A stretch of 64,000 bases of DNA from Pleurocapsa minor HA4230-MV1 (GTDB taxonomy: Bacteria > Cyanobacteriota > Cyanobacteriia > Cyanobacteriales > Xenococcaceae). The DNA is taken from assembly GCA_019359095.1 (NCBI GenBank), contig JAHHHZ010000029.1, positions 62,001 to 126,000 on the forward strand, given 5' to 3'. Below are positions 9,255 through 17,852 of the stretch, one piece after another; positions within the stretch are counted from its first letter, which is position 1, and every line of letters begins with the position of its first letter. The notes beneath the pieces were generated by a model. That model worked only from the letters and a program-made list of their open reading frames with translations, searched no databases and had not been told where the DNA came from. Both the position numbers and the translations under genes were made by a program.

Positions 9255-9379
9255 CAGATTACAAATATCTGGTTGGACACCTGGATAGTTTTGTATCTTT
9301 ATGTGTAAATGATCCTAGCAGTTATAAGGCTAATCTGACAAGGGGCTTTCTCTCAAAAGAGAGATTATGCCAACTGTAA
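9242..9379 (+). CDS. Leader peptide ORF overlapping the rep start
   Basis: A 45-residue frame begins at ATG 9242, ten bases after a good AGGAG, and ends with TAA at 9377-9379, inside the rep gene whose ATG is at 9367. The hairpin TCTCTC/GAGAGA (9349-9364) lies inside this ORF and covers the rep ribosome-binding region, so ribosomes translating the leader would open it. This is the layout of translationally coupled leader peptides that control rep expression in several plasmid families. No homologous family is recognised for the peptide itself. Confidence 0.5.
   Translation: MLPYADYKYLVGHLDSFVSLCVNDPSSYKANLTRGFLSKERLCQL
9349..9364 (+). promoter_or_regulatory. Hairpin covering the rep ribosome-binding site
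   Basis: TCTCTC-AAAA-GAGAGA forms a 6-bp stem with a 4-base loop ending 2 bases before the rep ATG. The only purine-rich stretch able to act as a Shine-Dalgarno for rep is its 3' arm. It is therefore a plausible off-switch relieved by translation of the leader ORF. Confidence 0.5.
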
Positions 9380-11550
9380 AACCACCAAAAAACAATCGCC
9401 ATCATTCCAGGCTGTTACCAGTCTCGCCTATTGTTACCAAACTTTTAAAATTCTTCAGTCATCACTGGGATTTCATTCTCAAAAGAGAAGGAGAAAGCTG
9501 GTACACCGAGAATAGATATATCTTAAATCCCCGAAATTTTGAGAACTACTGGCAAGATCCCAAAATAAGCTTGGGCTTGCGTTTCGGCGGACAAACCAAA
9601 TTTGGCTGTCTGGATTTGGATAAAAACAGTAACAATAATCCTTTAGTTAACCCCAAGCGTTATCGTAGGCTGCTCAAAGTTCTAAATAAAATCGGCATCA
9701 AGCGAACTATCTTAATTCGCTCTAGCGGTAATAAAGGGGTACACTTATTTTTCTTCTTGCCCCTAGGGATAAATAGCTTTAATCTTGCCTGTGCGTTGTT
9801 TAAAGTTTTAAGCGAACACTGTTTTGAAATAAAGGCTGGGCAACTAGAAATATTTCCCAACACTAAAAGATATAAGAAAAAAGGCGACGGGTTTTCGCTG
9901 TTTAATGGCTTGCGAGTACCTATGCAGCCAGGATCGGGAGCAACTCTACTAGATCCTAAAACCTTTGAACCACTTCCAGGAGGGGCAGAGGAATTTGTCG
10001 AGCTGATGAATAGCTCTTGCGCTCGCCAAGATTTTAAGCTATTAAAAGAATGCTGCAATACGGCTCGCGATTGGTACTGTAATTTTGCCCTTAATAAACA
10101 AGGTCGCGCTCAATGGCAAAAAGATATCGAGTACAGCTTGAGGTTTGGATTTACTGGCTCTGGACAAACTAACGATATCCTCAAGAATTTGGCTAACTTA
10201 GGTAGAGTATTCTACGGCTCTGATACTATTCCAAATTTGGCTAAATTTATTCGCGAGCGGGTTGTAGACCTACCAGGGTATCAAGACCACTGCGGTCATC
10301 AAGATGAAATTGAAAAACGCGCTTTTGAGTGGGCAACTTCAGCGATTAACTATTGGAGTATCTGGGCAAGTTGTCCCCAAAGAAAGCAAAACTTTACCGA
10401 ACTATGGGTAGAGCAAGAGCAACTGTCGGGGGTTGAGCCAAAAGTAAAAGCTGCGCATAGAGGCAGATGGGGATGGGTTAACCAAAAGCGCAGCGATGAA
10501 ACCATGTCTAGATTAAAAACTATTTTGACCGATTATCCCCTAGATATCATGCATAAAAGAGTGCTTAAACGCATGAATTTTATCAATGAAAAGTGCCAAG
10601 TGATGTTTGGCACTAAGTTTAGTCGCAACACCCTTAATAAGCCAGAATATCGCGACCTCTGGCATCCCAAATATACTCAAGAGGCGATAGCTCAAAAAGA
10701 GCCAGGTTTTAGCTTTAAATTAGCAATGGGTTGCTTGAGTGCGATCGCTCAAAAAATATTCGTTACAATTGAGCTACTTATAAGTTCTAGAAGGCGTAAT
10801 ACAGAAAAAAGACAGCCTCAAAAAGAGACTAGACAGTTTATTCAAAAAGCGATCGCACCGCAAGTTTGTAGTACGCTTCAAAACGAATCTAGTAAAATCC
10901 CTGTAATTCAGGCTACGCAAAAGTTTCCTCAAAGCGATCGCACATTTATGAAGTGTTGTGTAGGGCTTACTCCATATTTAGTGTACCGAGTATTTATACT
11001 CAACCTGAAGTTAATCGAGCAAGAGATAAAACAAAAGCTAGGAAACTTGTTTATTAGTGAAACTAAAACTTCAGAGACGAAGTTCAAAGAAATTCGTAAA
11101 GCAAAGAGAAAGAATAGTTATTTTTATCATGGAATAGAGCTTAGTTCTCGTTCGGCGTTTAATTGTCGCAGTGATGAGCTAATAAATCTTAAACCAGGGG
11201 CGAGGGTGAAAATTCTAGCCAATTATCATTCATCGTCTTTGAGGGATGATAATTGGCAAATCATGGTTTACGTCAAGCAAGTAGATATTGAAACAGAAGA
11301 AAAATATTTAGTTGCTCTAGACAGTCTAATTTGCGCATCAAGTACCGATTCTTACGTTAAAGCAGTGCTTCCTCAAATTAAAGGTTTAGTTGGTGCTTTA
11401 GGTTTAACCAAGAAAGATTACTTGCAATATATCGAACAGCTCTATGGCGTAAAAAGAACTAGACAACTATGCGCTACACAAATATTTGAAGTAGTTACCC
11501 ATTTTCAAAATCTGTTCTACAGTGTGTTTAACAAATCGGTAACAGTTTAA
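9367..11550 (+). CDS. Archaeo-eukaryotic primase-type plasmid replication protein
   Basis: This 727-residue protein has the catalytic core of an archaeo-eukaryotic-type primase (AEP/prim-pol). The metal-binding motif is CLDLDK (Asp83, Asp85). The nucleotide motif is SSGNKGVHLFFF with His126, followed by a LRVPMQPGSG segment near 185. The N-terminal 250 residues hold the AEP domain; the remainder is long and basic, without a visible helicase motif. Proteins of this type act as initiator-primases on cyanobacterial and other large plasmids. It follows the leader ORF directly and is the best candidate for the Rep protein. The origin is probably in the gap before it, though no iterons were found. 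Confidence 0.75.
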   Translation: MPTVKPPKNNRHHSRLLPVSPIVTKLLKFFSHHWDFILKREGESWYTENRYILNPRNFENYWQDPKISLGLRFGGQTKFGCLDLDKNSNNNPLVNPKRYRRLLKVLNKIGIKRTILIRSSGNKGVHLFFFLPLGINSFNLACALFKVLSEHCFEIKAGQLEIFPNTKRYKKKGDGFSLFNGLRVPMQPGSGATLLDPKTFEPLPGGAEEFVELMNSSCARQDFKLLKECCNTARDWYCNFALNKQGRAQWQKDIEYSLRFGFTGSGQTNDILKNLANLGRVFYGSDTIPNLAKFIRERVVDLPGYQDHCGHQDEIEKRAFEWATSAINYWSIWASCPQRKQNFTELWVEQEQLSGVEPKVKAAHRGRWGWVNQKRSDETMSRLKTILTDYPLDIMHKRVLKRMNFINEKCQVMFGTKFSRNTLNKPEYRDLWHPKYTQEAIAQKEPGFSFKLAMGCLSAIAQKIFVTIELLISSRRRNTEKRQPQKETRQFIQKAIAPQVCSTLQNESSKIPVIQATQKFPQSDRTFMKCCVGLTPYLVYRVFILNLKLIEQEIKQKLGNLFISETKTSETKFKEIRKAKRKNSYFYHGIELSSRSAFNCRSDELINLKPGARVKILANYHSSSLRDDNWQIMVYVKQVDIETEEKYLVALDSLICASSTDSYVKAVLPQIKGLVGALGLTKKDYLQYIEQLYGVKRTRQLCATQIFEVVTHFQNLFYSVFNKSVTV

Positions 11551-11584
11551 AACCGATCTTCATTATTCGTTTCTAAATCTAAAT

Positions 11585-11658
11585 ATGAGTACTAAAGAAT
11601 GTGATTTAGATAAAGCATGACGTACCTGCTGGATAAAAATGTTTGGGGTTTGGGCTAG
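11585..11658 (+). pseudogene. Possible remnant of a PIN-type toxin-antitoxin pair
   Basis: A short frame MSTKECDLDKA ends in an ATGA overlap with a second frame reading MTYLLDKNVWGLG, which then stops. The second resembles the first residues of PIN-domain toxins, which start with a strand followed by a metal-binding Asp. A similar stub occurs at 20799. Both pieces are too short to function. The interpretation rests on about 13 residues, so it is weak. Confidence 0.25.
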
Positions 11659-11780
11659 ATATCTTAATGGGCGATCGCTCCCAATTAGTAACTCATAATA
11701 TATAGGAGTTTAAAAGAAACAAATTTCTTTCTTGACTGCTTACGCAGAATATTCAGCAAAGAAGTAAATTTGGGGGTTTT

Positions 11781-13502
11781 ATGCAACCAAGCACTCATCA
11801 ACAACAAGTTATTGACTGGTTACAAGCTGATTCGGATGTAAGAGATGCTGTGGTCAATTCTGTAGCGGGTTCGGGTAAAAGTACGCTACTCAAGCTGGCT
11901 GCTGATGCGATTTCGACGAGTAACGTAAAAATTCAAGACTGTTTGGTTTTGGTTTTTAATAAAAAAAATAAGACTGCTTTAGTTAAAAAGCTTGACTCTC
12001 GTTGGCAATACTCGATCTCTACCGTTCATAGCGCGGGGTATCAGGTGTTAAAAAAGTATCTTGGGGTCAAACGATTAGAGGTAGAAGAATCCAAATATCG
12101 CCATCTAGCTAAAAGCTTGGACTGGTTTAACGGCAGCGACCCTAAGCAGGCTAAGATAGTTAGTCTGAGCAGTTTTCTCAAACTATTTGAATTCGTTCGG
12201 CTAACTTTATCTCCTCTAACCCCCCAAGCTTTGTTTGGGTTAATTAGTCACTACGCTTTAGACATTGACAAACAACATTTAGCCCAAATTAGTCAAAGAA
12301 TTGACTATTTATTTAGAGTGGGAATGGATGCTGCTGCAACCGAAGCTGTGATCGACCATACTGATATGCTTTGGCTGCCTGTAGTCTGGCAAGTTAACCA
12401 AATGCCAGGGTTTAAATTCGCCCAAAGGGTAATGGTTGATGAGGCTCAGGATATGAGTCGTTTACAGCTCGAATTTGTTTTGTCTTTGGCTCACGAAAGA
12501 GCCAAAATGCTATTTGTCGGCGATCCGGCTCAATCGATTAATGGATTTTGTGGGGCGGATACCGATAGCTTTAGAAATATTCAAATTAGACTTCAGGCTC
12601 AAAAGTTCACTCTGCCAGTGTGCTATCGATGTCCTAAGACTCATATTAAATTGATTAACAAGCTCTATCCTGAAATTCCCATCGTACCTAGAGACAATGC
12701 TCCTCCAGGAAGTATTAACGTGATTAAGGAAGTGGAACTGTGGGATGAGACAAAAGATAGTCGAATTACGCCTGGGGACTTAGTGATTGCCAGATGCAGC
12801 AGTAGTTTAGTAGATCTTCATTTGAAGATGATTATTAGAGGTATTCCCAGTAATTTAGTCGGTAGCTCTCTACAACAGGATCTATTGAATCTTTTAGAAG
12901 ATATTGCCGAGCAGACGGGATTTGAATTTCAAAAGTTGGCTGAGTTTTCCCAGAGTTATTTGAAATTCAAACAGTCTATTTACGAACAGAATGATAACGG
13001 GGCGATTTTACTGCTACAGCTAAAAGACCAAATCAAAGCAATCGAGGCGATTTATAATCATTTTCAGAGTAAGTCCTTGGCAGAATTATCCTCAAATATT
13101 AAACAGTTGTTTGGCTCGGAAGATGATGAGGCAGTTTTGTTATCTACCGTTCATCGAGCTAAAGGCATGGAAAGCGAAAGAGTATATATAGCCGAACCTT
13201 TAACCCTACCTTTACTATGGGAAGGTCAAAAAGAATGGCAAGAACAACAAGAGCAGAATCTACTTTACGTTGCCCTCTCTCGCAGTACCAAGGATTTGTT
13301 TTTGATTGGAGATGCTTTTTGGTATGACCAGAAAACTGGTTCGATTATCGATAAACATGAGTCTGATTTGACCTCTGTTGTGGGTTCTAGTGTTACTGAA
13401 CTAGTGAAGCTAGCATCCTCAGAAGAACTGGAACAATATATCAAGACAATTAGATCTGAGCAGGGTAAAAGAATTAGTCAGAGGTTTCAAAGGTTAGTTT
13501 AA
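11781..13502 (+). CDS. UvrD/PcrA-like superfamily 1 DNA helicase
   Basis: This 573-residue protein shows the SF1A helicase motifs in order: VAGSGKSTL (Walker A, about 28-36), VDEAQDMSR (Walker B, near 219), GDPAQSINGF, a CYRCP motif, STVHRAKGMES (near 454) and YVALSRSTKDLFLIG (near 495). It is shorter than full UvrD (about 700 residues), as are many plasmid- and phage-borne members. It likely translocates on single-stranded DNA during repair, recombination or replication of the element. The next gene, 68 bases downstream, looks like a degenerate nuclease, suggesting a helicase-nuclease pair. Confidence 0.9.
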   Translation: MQPSTHQQQVIDWLQADSDVRDAVVNSVAGSGKSTLLKLAADAISTSNVKIQDCLVLVFNKKNKTALVKKLDSRWQYSISTVHSAGYQVLKKYLGVKRLEVEESKYRHLAKSLDWFNGSDPKQAKIVSLSSFLKLFEFVRLTLSPLTPQALFGLISHYALDIDKQHLAQISQRIDYLFRVGMDAAATEAVIDHTDMLWLPVVWQVNQMPGFKFAQRVMVDEAQDMSRLQLEFVLSLAHERAKMLFVGDPAQSINGFCGADTDSFRNIQIRLQAQKFTLPVCYRCPKTHIKLINKLYPEIPIVPRDNAPPGSINVIKEVELWDETKDSRITPGDLVIARCSSSLVDLHLKMIIRGIPSNLVGSSLQQDLLNLLEDIAEQTGFEFQKLAEFSQSYLKFKQSIYEQNDNGAILLLQLKDQIKAIEAIYNHFQSKSLAELSSNIKQLFGSEDDEAVLLSTVHRAKGMESERVYIAEPLTLPLLWEGQKEWQEQQEQNLLYVALSRSTKDLFLIGDAFWYDQKTGSIIDKHESDLTSVVGSSVTELVKLASSEELEQYIKTIRSEQGKRISQRFQRLV

Positions 13503-13570
13503 GTGCTGCAAATCATTGGCTTGTCCCTAGCGGGAGTGTTAGGGGAAGTTTTTGTGTAATTAAATAAAAA

Positions 13571-14257
13571 ATGAACGACTCAAAAAAGACAGGAGTTGAA
13601 ATTGAACGTGGGAGACGGCGAACCTGCGTCGCCGAGTCCAACCACGTTGTTGTCAATCTGTCTGAGCTTTATCGCGATCTGGGTTGGGGAATGCCAGTCA
13701 CCCCAAAACTCAGAACTTTATTGAGACAAATAAGTATGGGAATTGATGTTCAGAAAATAGTTGAAAATAATCCTTATCTTGCCAGATTAATGACCGAATG
13801 CCAGTTACTTTTTCCCGAAGTGTTTAACAAAAAGTTGAATCAGCATTGGGATTATCAGGTTGCTTGGCAATTTGAGGGAGGGTGGCTCGAATCTTTACTG
13901 GATTTAGTAGCAATGCAAGATCACAATATGTTGATAATAGACTGGTCTGGTCTAGAAGTTAATGCGATCGCTACAGCCCAGGCTTATATTTTATGCCAAC
14001 AGTTAAAGTTGCCGCCGAATAAGATTTCAATTATCAGTCTTCTGACAAATGATCTCAAAGCAGATCATCGTATTTGCTTTAGCAGAAGAAGAATTTTTAC
14101 CAACGATTTAGTTGTTTGCGAACAAGAATTAGGAGAACGATTGGATCTGCTGCATCAGGGCAAAGATCTAAGATTGGTATTGCCAGAAAAAGAGTCAGAA
14201 ACGGAATTTAGCCTTCTGACGGAAATCGAGGCTATTCCAGAAATAGTAATTGATTAA
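13571..14257 (+). CDS. PD-(D/E)XK nuclease-like protein lacking the catalytic lysine
   Basis: This 228-residue protein contains LLDLVAMQDHNMLIIDWSG. It aligns with the RecB/Cas4-type nuclease core, where an Asp in a GxxDLV strand is followed by a second Asp-x-Lys strand (IIDYKT). Here the lysine position is Ser. Downstream helices and QAYILCQQL fit the usual helix bearing the Gln-Tyr motif of RecB-like nucleases. It follows the UvrD-like helicase on the same strand, so a helicase-nuclease function is suggested. The lost Lys implies weak or no cleavage, or a binding role. The fold assignment is moderate. Confidence 0.55.
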   Translation: MNDSKKTGVEIERGRRRTCVAESNHVVVNLSELYRDLGWGMPVTPKLRTLLRQISMGIDVQKIVENNPYLARLMTECQLLFPEVFNKKLNQHWDYQVAWQFEGGWLESLLDLVAMQDHNMLIIDWSGLEVNAIATAQAYILCQQLKLPPNKISIISLLTNDLKADHRICFSRRRIFTNDLVVCEQELGERLDLLHQGKDLRLVLPEKESETEFSLLTEIEAIPEIVID

Positions 14258-14528
14258 ACCGCTTTGCGGCAAGCTCTTAGTCGTTAGCTTTTAGCTTAAT
14301 TAAAACTAGATTTAAACTACTTTTAATTGGAGACTCTTCATCACTCCCGCTCTGAGAAGAAAGTAAGGACTTGTAAGCTTTACACTCGCTTCGCGACCGA
14401 AGGACGTCCTTTAGGGCATCGTCCGCAACTATTTGAACCCAAGCTTTACTAAAAGCTAAAAGCTAAAAGCTATTGTTAAACCTCAATACCCTTGCGGGTT
14501 AGCCATCGAGCAAGAATTTTGATGATTC
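14258..14528. repeat. Intergenic repeats (AGCTAAA tandem and CCTTTAGGG element)
   Basis: No gene is seen. The gap holds TTAGCTTTTAGCTTA at its left, a short element with CGAAGGACGTCCTTTAGGGC near 14397-14416, and three and a half copies of AGCTAAA at about 14450-14472. The same repeat families recur elsewhere in the window at gene borders. Confidence 0.6.
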
Positions 14529-15128
14529 ATGGAACAATTACCTATCTCATATCAACTATATTCGAGTAACAATCAAGGGCAAAATCCTCAACAATACGAG
14601 GTGAGCGATCGAGCTGTACCTCCAGTTGACCAATTAAATCAGTACTCAACTCAAGGACGTGTACCTTTGCTACAGCAGCAAGCTCAGATGGGTTTGGCTA
14701 CTGTAGATACTCAAACTTATTTTCACGCCTACCAAAGTTTGCTGGCTCAGTTTAAGGGAAATGTAGACTGTCGAGTAATTCCAAGCAAGAAGAATGGAGA
14801 TACGTTTACTTTAACTAAAGCAGGCGCAGAAAGGATTTGTCGCTTCTTTGGTCTGAACTATCAGCTGTTTGTCCTTCCTTCTATTAAACTAGATTTTGCC
14901 AATAATATCTTTTATTATGCTCACGAATGCCAATTAAGTTATCAGGGAAAAGTAGTGGGTAATGGGTTTGGTAACTGCAACAACAGAGAAACCAAGTACA
15001 ACAAATCTTATTCTCCCGATATTCTCAATACTCTAGATAAGATGTCTCAAAAAAGAGCCTTCATTAGTGCTGTGTTATTTACTACGGGCGGAAGCAGGTT
15101 TTTTGGACAAAAAGTAGACGATCTCTAG
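14529..15128 (+). CDS. Putative phage/plasmid recombination protein (single-strand annealing type?)
   Basis: This 199-residue protein has a Gln-rich N-terminus (to about residue 60). A compact domain follows with TKAGAERICRFFGL, YAHECQLSYQGKVVGNGFG and, near the end, NTLDKMSQKRAFISAVLFTT. The last segment resembles the helix seen in phage proteins with an NTxxKMAxKRAxVDAVLxxTG pattern, and loosely the KRA helix of Rad52-like annealing proteins. The context (helicase and nuclease-like genes upstream, HNH downstream) fits a recombination role. I cannot name the family with certainty. Confidence 0.45.
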   Translation: MEQLPISYQLYSSNNQGQNPQQYEVSDRAVPPVDQLNQYSTQGRVPLLQQQAQMGLATVDTQTYFHAYQSLLAQFKGNVDCRVIPSKKNGDTFTLTKAGAERICRFFGLNYQLFVLPSIKLDFANNIFYYAHECQLSYQGKVVGNGFGNCNNRETKYNKSYSPDILNTLDKMSQKRAFISAVLFTTGGSRFFGQKVDDL

Positions 15129-15223
15129 CTGGTAGAAATCCGATGTTAGCGAGGAAGATTATCACAAATGAGAAGCTGGGGCTGAAGTAGGATAAACCAG
15201 AACATACTCAGTATGTGGTGATT

Positions 15224-15343
15224 ATGCCCGTGATTATTGCCATGCTGTTTTCTTTTGCCGTAGTTAGGTTTAATAAATTAGCTCGAACAAATGCAATAGA
15301 AACACCTTACTCTGACCCCTATTATTTATTGGGGCGCATATAA
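15224..15343 (+). pseudogene. Fragment related to the small membrane protein at 37861
   Basis: A 39-residue frame begins MPVIIAMLFSFAVVRF, identical to residues in the intact small membrane protein encoded at 37861-38073. It then diverges to an unrelated tail. The DNA of the shared block (about 15212-15271) is nearly identical to 37897-37956. The upstream in-frame stop removes the normal N-terminus. It is probably a recombined fragment. The rest of the 15129-15480 gap holds nothing else recognisable. Confidence 0.45.
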
Positions 15344-15480
15344 ATTGACTGGTAAGATGTAGTTAACTTCTTACCTAAAAATTCTACAAAAAATTAATAT
15401 TTTGTTATAGATCGATTAATGATTCTAAAAACTAGGGCTAGATTCACTCTGAAAAAACTGGAATCATTAATGACAGCTTC

Positions 15481-15759
15481 ATGAGCGAATACATTGCGGA
15501 AAGTTTAAAGCGAGAAATTCGTAGTCACTTTGCAGATTGTTGTGCTTATTGCCATACTGCTCATGCACTGATGCCTGTTACCTTTGAATGCGAACATATT
15601 ATTCCTCGTTCGGCTGGGGGCAAAACAGTTTTTGAAAATCTGTGCTTGGCTTGCCCAATGTGCAATCGCTACAAATCCAATCGTCAACTCGTACCAGATC
15701 CTCAAACTGAAGAGAAAGTGCTTTTATCAAAAGCTTTAAGCTGTAAGCCTTTTGATTGA
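15481..15759 (+). CDS. HNH endonuclease
   Basis: This 92-residue protein is a minimal HNH nuclease. A first zinc pair, CAYC, is followed by ECEHIIPRSAGGKT with the catalytic His, then NLCLACPMCNRYKS with the second CxxC and the Asn/His-equivalent positions. The length and motif order are typical of small cyanobacterial HNH proteins. Nothing in the neighbourhood fixes its target. It might belong with the recombination genes upstream, but could be an independent mobile nuclease. Confidence 0.85.
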   Translation: MSEYIAESLKREIRSHFADCCAYCHTAHALMPVTFECEHIIPRSAGGKTVFENLCLACPMCNRYKSNRQLVPDPQTEEKVLLSKALSCKPFD

Positions 15760-15844
15760 CTACCTGCGCAGTAATGCTAATCGCCTTTCACTACCTTTTC
15801 TGATTAGCTTATAGCTTACGGCTTATAGGTGGAGCGAAGCGACT

Positions 15845-16903
15845 TTATTCTTCATTCAGATCGCTACAGGTAAGCCTTAAATGCTGATTTTGTTTGAGAT
15901 TAAAAGCTTTAACAGATTCGAGATAGGTGTCTCGAATATGGTTATCAGCCATTATTTGCGATTCACGTTGAGTCCAGGTTTTAACCTTCCATTCTTGAGG
16001 GGTCAATGGCTCAATATTAATTGAATTAGGAGGTGTAATTTTTGTGTCTCGATCCAAAAACTGGTTAAGCACTCTAGCTATATGCAAACAGCAATAGTCA
16101 GGGTGCTTAGCTATTTGATATTCGGCAAAGCGAATCACGATATAGCCGAGTTTGAGAAAGAATTTGTCCCGATAGATGTATTTTGGATCTTCAACTAGAT
16201 GAATTGGTAAAGATCCTTTAAATGAATAAGGCTCGTCAATTTCTAAGTCTACAGCGAGTTTGAGGTCGTCATTAATTAAGATAAAATCAGCTGTGGGAGT
16301 ATAGCCTTGCTCGTCTTCAAACTGGCAATGTTCAATTATGCGCCAGGGATAAGAAAACCACTTATTGAGATAATTTAAAAAATAAGCTTCGGAAAATCCT
16401 TTTTCGGCATTATTATTAATCTTAAAATCGTAAATACTGTCTCTTTTGTTTAGGGTGTTCAACAACAAAATAGTCTTGCTTTTAGAATTATTTGTATTAT
16501 TTTTTGATTGCTTAATGAAATATTTTCTAGATGTTATTTCTCTATTAATTTGTCGCAAGTCATTCTTTAAATTTTGTTCATAAATTTGCAAGCTAAAATA
16601 GCTTAAGAAAAATAAGATGTTCAAGATAAAAAGATATATCCCAAGTCTATGGCTAAATACTAATGAAATAGTGATTGAGAAAAGAAAAATAATGACACCA
16701 ATGCTACCAAAGTAGAACTGAATTAGTTTAAGTTTTCCGTAGTAGTGTATTTTGGGAATACAAATAGATATTGGTTGTAGACAAAATGTAGGGTTATTTT
16801 TTAGCTGAGGTTTTTTGAATCGATCGAGAATTTTAGTTAAACATTTTGGGTAGAATGTCATGGGATAGTATTCTCGATGCTGTTCGACTATCAATTCTTC
16901 CAT
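15845..16903 (-). CDS. Membrane-anchored protein with a Vsr/DUF559-like nuclease domain
   Basis: This 352-residue protein has two hydrophobic segments (about 63-83 and 87-106). After a polar linker, the domain near 175-275 contains TADFILINDDLKLAVDLEID and, after a gap, YRDKFFLKLGYIVIRFAEYQI. That pattern matches predicted endonucleases of the Vsr/DUF559 group, in which Asp, the VDLEID acidic pair and a GWxVIRF strand form the core. It is convergent with the HNH gene and divergent from the PRTRC cassette. The nuclease activity is inferred from fold motifs only. Confidence 0.55.
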   Translation of the reverse strand: MEELIVEQHREYYPMTFYPKCLTKILDRFKKPQLKNNPTFCLQPISICIPKIHYYGKLKLIQFYFGSIGVIIFLFSITISLVFSHRLGIYLFILNILFFLSYFSLQIYEQNLKNDLRQINREITSRKYFIKQSKNNTNNSKSKTILLLNTLNKRDSIYDFKINNNAEKGFSEAYFLNYLNKWFSYPWRIIEHCQFEDEQGYTPTADFILINDDLKLAVDLEIDEPYSFKGSLPIHLVEDPKYIYRDKFFLKLGYIVIRFAEYQIAKHPDYCCLHIARVLNQFLDRDTKITPPNSINIEPLTPQEWKVKTWTQRESQIMADNHIRDTYLESVKAFNLKQNQHLRLTCSDLNEE

Positions 16904-17004
16904 ATTAAGTAGGCTGTCGCCTTTTAATTTATAACCACTAATAAAAAGATAACTCTAGAAAATGTCAATGTCTAGTTGCGAAGATACAGGAGCTAAAAAC
17001 ACTT

Positions 17005-17352
17005 ATGACTCAAAAAAATCTAAGTCTTTCTGAATCTTTAAAAGACTGTAAGTATCCTTTGAAAATTGTTTTTACTATTGACCAACAGGAAAATATTCAC
17101 TGTTTGACTGTAAGTTACTCAGAGTCTTTTCCTGCTATAGCTAGATATGAAGAAGTTCCTAGTGATTTAACTCAGGCGGTATTAGATTTACTGCCTGAAT
17201 TTGATATTTCCCACAAGAATAAGGAATTGTCTAAGCGAAATCTAAGAAATAATGGTGAACGCAAAGTTAAGCCAATTGAAAATACCAGTGGTACAAAAAA
17301 ACAAACTAAGAAGACCCCTAAGAAAGTTAAATTTGCTAAGAGCTTGATTTGA
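17005..17352 (+). CDS. PRTRC system protein E-like
   Basis: This 115-residue protein has a two-strand segment (PLKIVFTIDQQENIHCLTVS) followed by a short helix (PSDLTQAVLDLLPEF) and a very basic Lys-rich tail. Alone it would be hard to name. Its position as the first gene before C, F, B, A and ThiF matches protein E of the PRTRC (ParB-related, ThiF-related) cassette. The C gene begins within or two bases after its stop. The divergent upstream gap of about 100 bases should hold the cassette promoter. Confidence 0.55.
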   Translation: MTQKNLSLSESLKDCKYPLKIVFTIDQQENIHCLTVSYSESFPAIARYEEVPSDLTQAVLDLLPEFDISHKNKELSKRNLRNNGERKVKPIENTSGTKKQTKKTPKKVKFAKSLI

Positions 17353-17354
17353 AA

Positions 17355-17852
17355 ATGACTAATAAAAATGACAGCGTTAAAACTCAACCCAATACAGTAA
17401 CGATCGAATATGAAGGACAGAAATATTCTGTCGAGAAGAGTAAGCTTGAAGGATTAGAAGATCGACAAATCTTAGACTTGCTCTCTGTTGGTTTTCCAGG
17501 GATGGCTAACAGCAAATTAGAGCGATTAGAAGATGGTTCGATTAAAATCATCAAGCGAGTCGGGACAAAAGGTAGTAATCAAACGGACATCTCACGGTGG
17601 CGAACCGAGTTCGCCACCCGTGTCCTCCTATTAGAGTTGCTACGCGATTTTCCCGAAGATGAGTTGCCAATTAGGATTGAGAGTCTAAATACTAAGTTAA
17701 CTGAAGAATTGACCGTAAGTGAGTGGTCAGAAATTTATGAAACTCTAGACTTCGATCAGGTTCAATTGATTTGTGAACAGCGAAAGAATCAGATTAGTGC
17801 AGCGATTAGACGTTTGTATTTTTGCAAGACTAATTTCGTGCCTTTAATATGA
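17355..17852 (+). CDS. PRTRC system protein C with a C-terminal extension
   Basis: The first 75 residues match PRTRC protein C: YEGQKYSVEKSKLEGL, a helix, then a FPGMANSKLE motif and KIIKRVGTKG, which corresponds to the family ending in GTKG. Typical protein C stops there. This one carries about 90 extra helical residues rich in acidic and Leu residues. I place the start at ATG 17355; an overlapping TTG at 17349 is also possible. The stop overlaps the next start as ATGA. The extension is unusual and unexplained. Confidence 0.75.
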   Translation: MTNKNDSVKTQPNTVTIEYEGQKYSVEKSKLEGLEDRQILDLLSVGFPGMANSKLERLEDGSIKIIKRVGTKGSNQTDISRWRTEFATRVLLLELLRDFPEDELPIRIESLNTKLTEELTVSEWSEIYETLDFDQVQLICEQRKNQISAAIRRLYFCKTNFVPLI

